Shown: positions 6,058-7,544 of the stretch, piece after piece | Numbering within the stretch: position 1 is the first letter of the stretch | How the letters are laid out: each line of letters begins with the position of its first letter | From: Chloroflexota bacterium | Lineage (GTDB): Bacteria > Chloroflexota > Dehalococcoidia > UBA6926 > JACQUM01 | Assembly: GCA_016210295.1 (NCBI GenBank) | Contig: JACQUM010000118.1 | Location: 1-7,544 of the forward strand | Length of the DNA stretch: 7,544 bases | Direction of reading: 5' to 3' | Translations under genes and position numbers: made by a program | Notes under the pieces: generated by a model | The model's input: only the letters and a program-made list of their open reading frames with translations | What the model was told of the DNA's origin: nothing | The model's database searches: none

Positions 6058-6297
6058 TTACACCGCAATACCGCGCACTACTGTCGGCTGGTGGAGGCGC
6101 AGCAATCCTTTCGCCCCTTCCAAATCAGAGGCCAGCCCCACGAGCTTCCATGTGAGCATTCGGCTAACGATTCTCTTCGGCCCCTCCCGGAAGATTTGGT
6201 TCCTCTTGAGAACAAGGGCCCAGCCACGGTGTGGTCTATCTCTACGCTTGTCAGCCATGTCATACCCATCGTATGGCGCGCCTGGAACGGCAGCCAT
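6058..6297 (-). CDS. Doubtful small hypothetical ORF, 79 residues
   Basis: An open frame from ATG 6297 to a TAA at 6058-6060, basic in composition (for example DKRRDRPHRGW and LKRNQIFREGPKRI), with no recognised domain. It has no proper ribosome binding site, only GAGG touching the ATG. Its third-position GC is visibly lower than in the clear genes of this window, which argues against long-term coding. It ends 21 nt before the propeller start on the same strand, so it could be a leader gene, but a remnant or chance ORF is more likely. Confidence 0.2.
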   Translation of the reverse strand: MAAVPGAPYDGYDMADKRRDRPHRGWALVLKRNQIFREGPKRIVSRMLTWKLVGLASDLEGAKGLLRLHQPTVVRGIAV

Positions 6298-6380
6298 CCT
6301 CGGAAAGAGCGATTCCCTGCGACCGGGGGCAATCCTTTATAACTAATGCTTTCGGTTCGACGCAGGATGCTCACCCTTGA

Positions 6381-6488
6381 AAACACCGGTTGCCAGGTCG
6401 AACGTCTAGCCGTTGGATCGAACCCTGTCGTGGGCTCGTCCACGAAGAGCAACTGTGGGTCCCCAGCGAGGCAGTGGTAGAAAAGCAC
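6381..6488 (-). pseudogene. ABC-transporter ATPase fragment (Walker B and D-loop)
   Basis: The - strand frame reads VLFYHCLAGDPQLLFVDEPTTGFDPTARRSTWQ with a short tail. LLFVDEP is a Walker B with its catalytic Glu. TTGFDPxARRxxW is the D-loop region as found in ABC-2 type (drug or multidrug exporter, DrrA-like) ATPases. A complete ATPase domain needs about 220-300 residues with Walker A and the LSGGQ signature; neither is found upstream on this strand (to 6700), and the H-loop is not found downstream. Only about 33 residues survive, so this is a shard of a lost or deleted exporter gene. Confidence 0.6.
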
Positions 6489-6492
6489 CGGG

Positions 6493-6627
6493 GTGGAGAC
6501 GGTGGCCCGTTATCCGTATGACCGCCTCTACGGCTTCCGGCGCCACTCCACCATCGCCAAGGACGCGCGGCGCGTCGTGGAGGAGTCGGCGGCCCTTTAT
6601 ATCCGCCTCGTGCAACTCGATATGTGA
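6493..6627 (+). pseudogene. C-terminal gene fragment resembling an MBL-fold hydrolase
   Basis: The + strand frame reads VETVARYPYDRLYGFRRHST, then IAKDARRVVEESAALYIRLV and a TGA at 6625-6627. Codon use is strongly GC3-rich, as in the real genes here. The pattern 'YPYDRLYG ... DARxxVxxSAxxYI' is what I recall from the extreme C-terminus of some MBL-fold metallo-hydrolases; this assignment is from memory and moderate at best. No metal-binding HxHxDH motif is present because the frame is closed by TAG at 6478-6480. It looks like a gene tail left after a deletion, with its break point next to the ABC shard on the other strand. Confidence 0.4.
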
Positions 6628-6724
6628 GGGGCGACGCCCAGCAACTTCCAAAGCACCTCAAGTCCCAGCGAGCCAGCGAGGCCGGTGTGTGCGCCTTCGG
6701 TCCCGCCCTACCCTGCCCCGTTCG
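6628..6724. other. Short non-coding gap after the TrkH-type gene
   Basis: About 97 bases between the TGA of the MBL-like shard and the TGA of the - strand transporter. No gene, clear terminator or promoter was seen. CAGCGAGGC occurs here (6673-6682 region) and again near 6464-6472, a short direct repeat that may be coincidental. Confidence 0.3.
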
Positions 6725-7544
6725 TCAGCCGAGATTGACCGCCTCCTGGACGTAGCGGTGCTGGCTTGCACGGTGGCGCTGGCTCAAGGCGAAGGCCAGG
6801 GCCAGGGGCCCGATCCTGCCGATGAGCATAGTAAGGACGATGAGAAGTTTCCCCAGGGGAGAGAGCGTGGGCGTGATGCCCAAGGAGAAGCCCGTCGTGC
6901 TGAACGCGGAAACGGCCTCGAAGAGCTGCGGGAGGAGCCCAGGGCCTTCCGTGGCACCGAGGAGCAAGGTCACGACGAAGACGAGGGCCAGCGAGAGAAC
7001 GACCATGGCCAGAGCCCGATAGACCTGCTCCTCGTGGACCGGGTGCCTGAGGACGGAGAGCCGCGTCTGACCCCGGACATAGCTCCACGTCGCGGCGACC
7101 AGGAGGGCCACGCTGTTCACCTTGACTCCGCCGGCGGTGGAGCCCGCCGATCCGCCGATGAACATGATCGTGACGAGGAGGAGCTGGGTGGGCTGCGCGA
7201 AAGCGGACAGGTCCGCCATCGCCAGCCCCGCTGTCCGGGCGGAGGCGGAGTGGAAGAGAGCGGAGAGGACTTTTTGCAGGAGGGGCATCCCAGCCAGGGC
7301 TCCAGACCCTCCGGATTCCGTCAGCAGGATGGCGGCAGCGCCTCCGGCCAGCAGCACTGCTGACGCGATGAGGACGAGTTTAGTGTCCAGGGACAAGGGA
7401 AGGCGAAACGCTCCTCGTATCAGGTCGACCACGACGAAGAGGCTGACGCCGCCCGCGACGATCAATCCGAGCAGGGTCAACTGCACCAGCCAGTCAAAAG
7501 GAGACGGGGTCATATCCATGATAGCGAACCCCGCGTTGTTGAAG
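6725..7544 (-). CDS. TrkH/KtrB-type potassium uptake membrane subunit, C-terminal part
   Basis: The frame is open to the window edge; 272 residues are visible and the N-terminal part lies beyond 7544. TrkH/KtrB proteins are inner-membrane K+ translocating subunits built from four M1-P-M2 units. Three of the four selectivity-filter loops can be seen: FNNAGF at the very edge (7543-7526, second P loop), SARTAGL (7243-7223, third) and SAFSTTGFS (6910-6884, fourth), each with its filter glycine. The Gly-rich GGSAGSTAGG (about 7154-7127) matches the gating loop in the third M2 helix. Hydrophobic helices alternate as expected, and the end RIGPLALAFAL ... YVQEAVNLG is typical of the family. ATG 7519 is internal and not the start. 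The regulatory NAD/ATP-binding partner (TrkA/KtrA) is often adjacent, but it does not follow on this strand; it may lie upstream. Confidence 0.88.
   Translation of the reverse strand, partial: FNNAGFAIMDMTPSPFDWLVQLTLLGLIVAGGVSLFVVVDLIRGAFRLPLSLDTKLVLIASAVLLAGGAAAILLTESGGSGALAGMPLLQKVLSALFHSASARTAGLAMADLSAFAQPTQLLLVTIMFIGGSAGSTAGGVKVNSVALLVAATWSYVRGQTRLSVLRHPVHEEQVYRALAMVVLSLALVFVVTLLLGATEGPGLLPQLFEAVSAFSTTGFSLGITPTLSPLGKLLIVLTMLIGRIGPLALAFALSQRHRASQHRYVQEAVNLG

Noticed and set aside
6413..7363. 316-codon + strand open frame opposite the potassium transporter
   Set aside because: Its product is a low-complexity run of Glu, Arg, Gly and Asp, the usual antisense image of a hydrophobic membrane protein gene.

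Overview
This is a GC-rich bacterial window, read here as an ordinary chromosomal segment with one small decayed patch. Mixed domain content hints at Chloroflexota or a neighbouring soil or sediment lineage: a proline-rich linker joined to a 'YGS' repeat domain, a Tat-exported allene-oxide-cyclase-like barrel, and a secreted five-blade TolB-like propeller. That taxonomic guess is inference; no rRNA or other marker gene is present.

Layout. Bases 1-3208 hold four closely spaced + strand genes that look like one transcription unit. They are the 3' end of a linker plus YGS-domain protein, interrupted by an in-frame TGA inside an 84-bp tandem repeat; a 521-residue class I SAM-dependent methyltransferase with an NPPY motif; a Tat-signal allene-oxide-cyclase-like protein; and a stand-alone Hcp-family (type VI tube-like) protein. 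Bases 3209-3509 are non-coding and contain several small inverted repeats. A complete amidase-signature hydrolase with the full Lys-Ser-Ser triad follows at 3510-4865.

The amidase converges on a - strand gene (6036-5047) for a signal-peptide-bearing protein of five nearly identical 58-61 residue blades. A short hairpin lies between the two genes. Bases 6058-6724 are a low-coding patch. It holds a doubtful small - strand ORF, a shard of an ABC-transporter ATPase (Walker B and D-loop only, - strand), and directly beside it a shard resembling the C-terminus of an MBL-fold hydrolase (+ strand). From 7544 down to 6725 runs the C-terminal part of a TrkH/KtrB-type potassium transporter, cut by the window edge, with no TrkA/KtrA partner downstream of it.

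How the genes may work together. The first four are spaced like an operon (23-nt overlap, then gaps of 32 and 38 nt). Two of its products, the AOC-like barrel and probably the linker/YGS protein, look exported, and the Hcp-like ring is of a type that can be secreted. No sheath, baseplate, VgrG or ClpV gene is visible, so a secretion system cannot be claimed. The most interesting candidate is therefore the cassette of methyltransferase, Tat-exported barrel and orphan Hcp; it is a hypothesis from gene order, not a demonstrated system.
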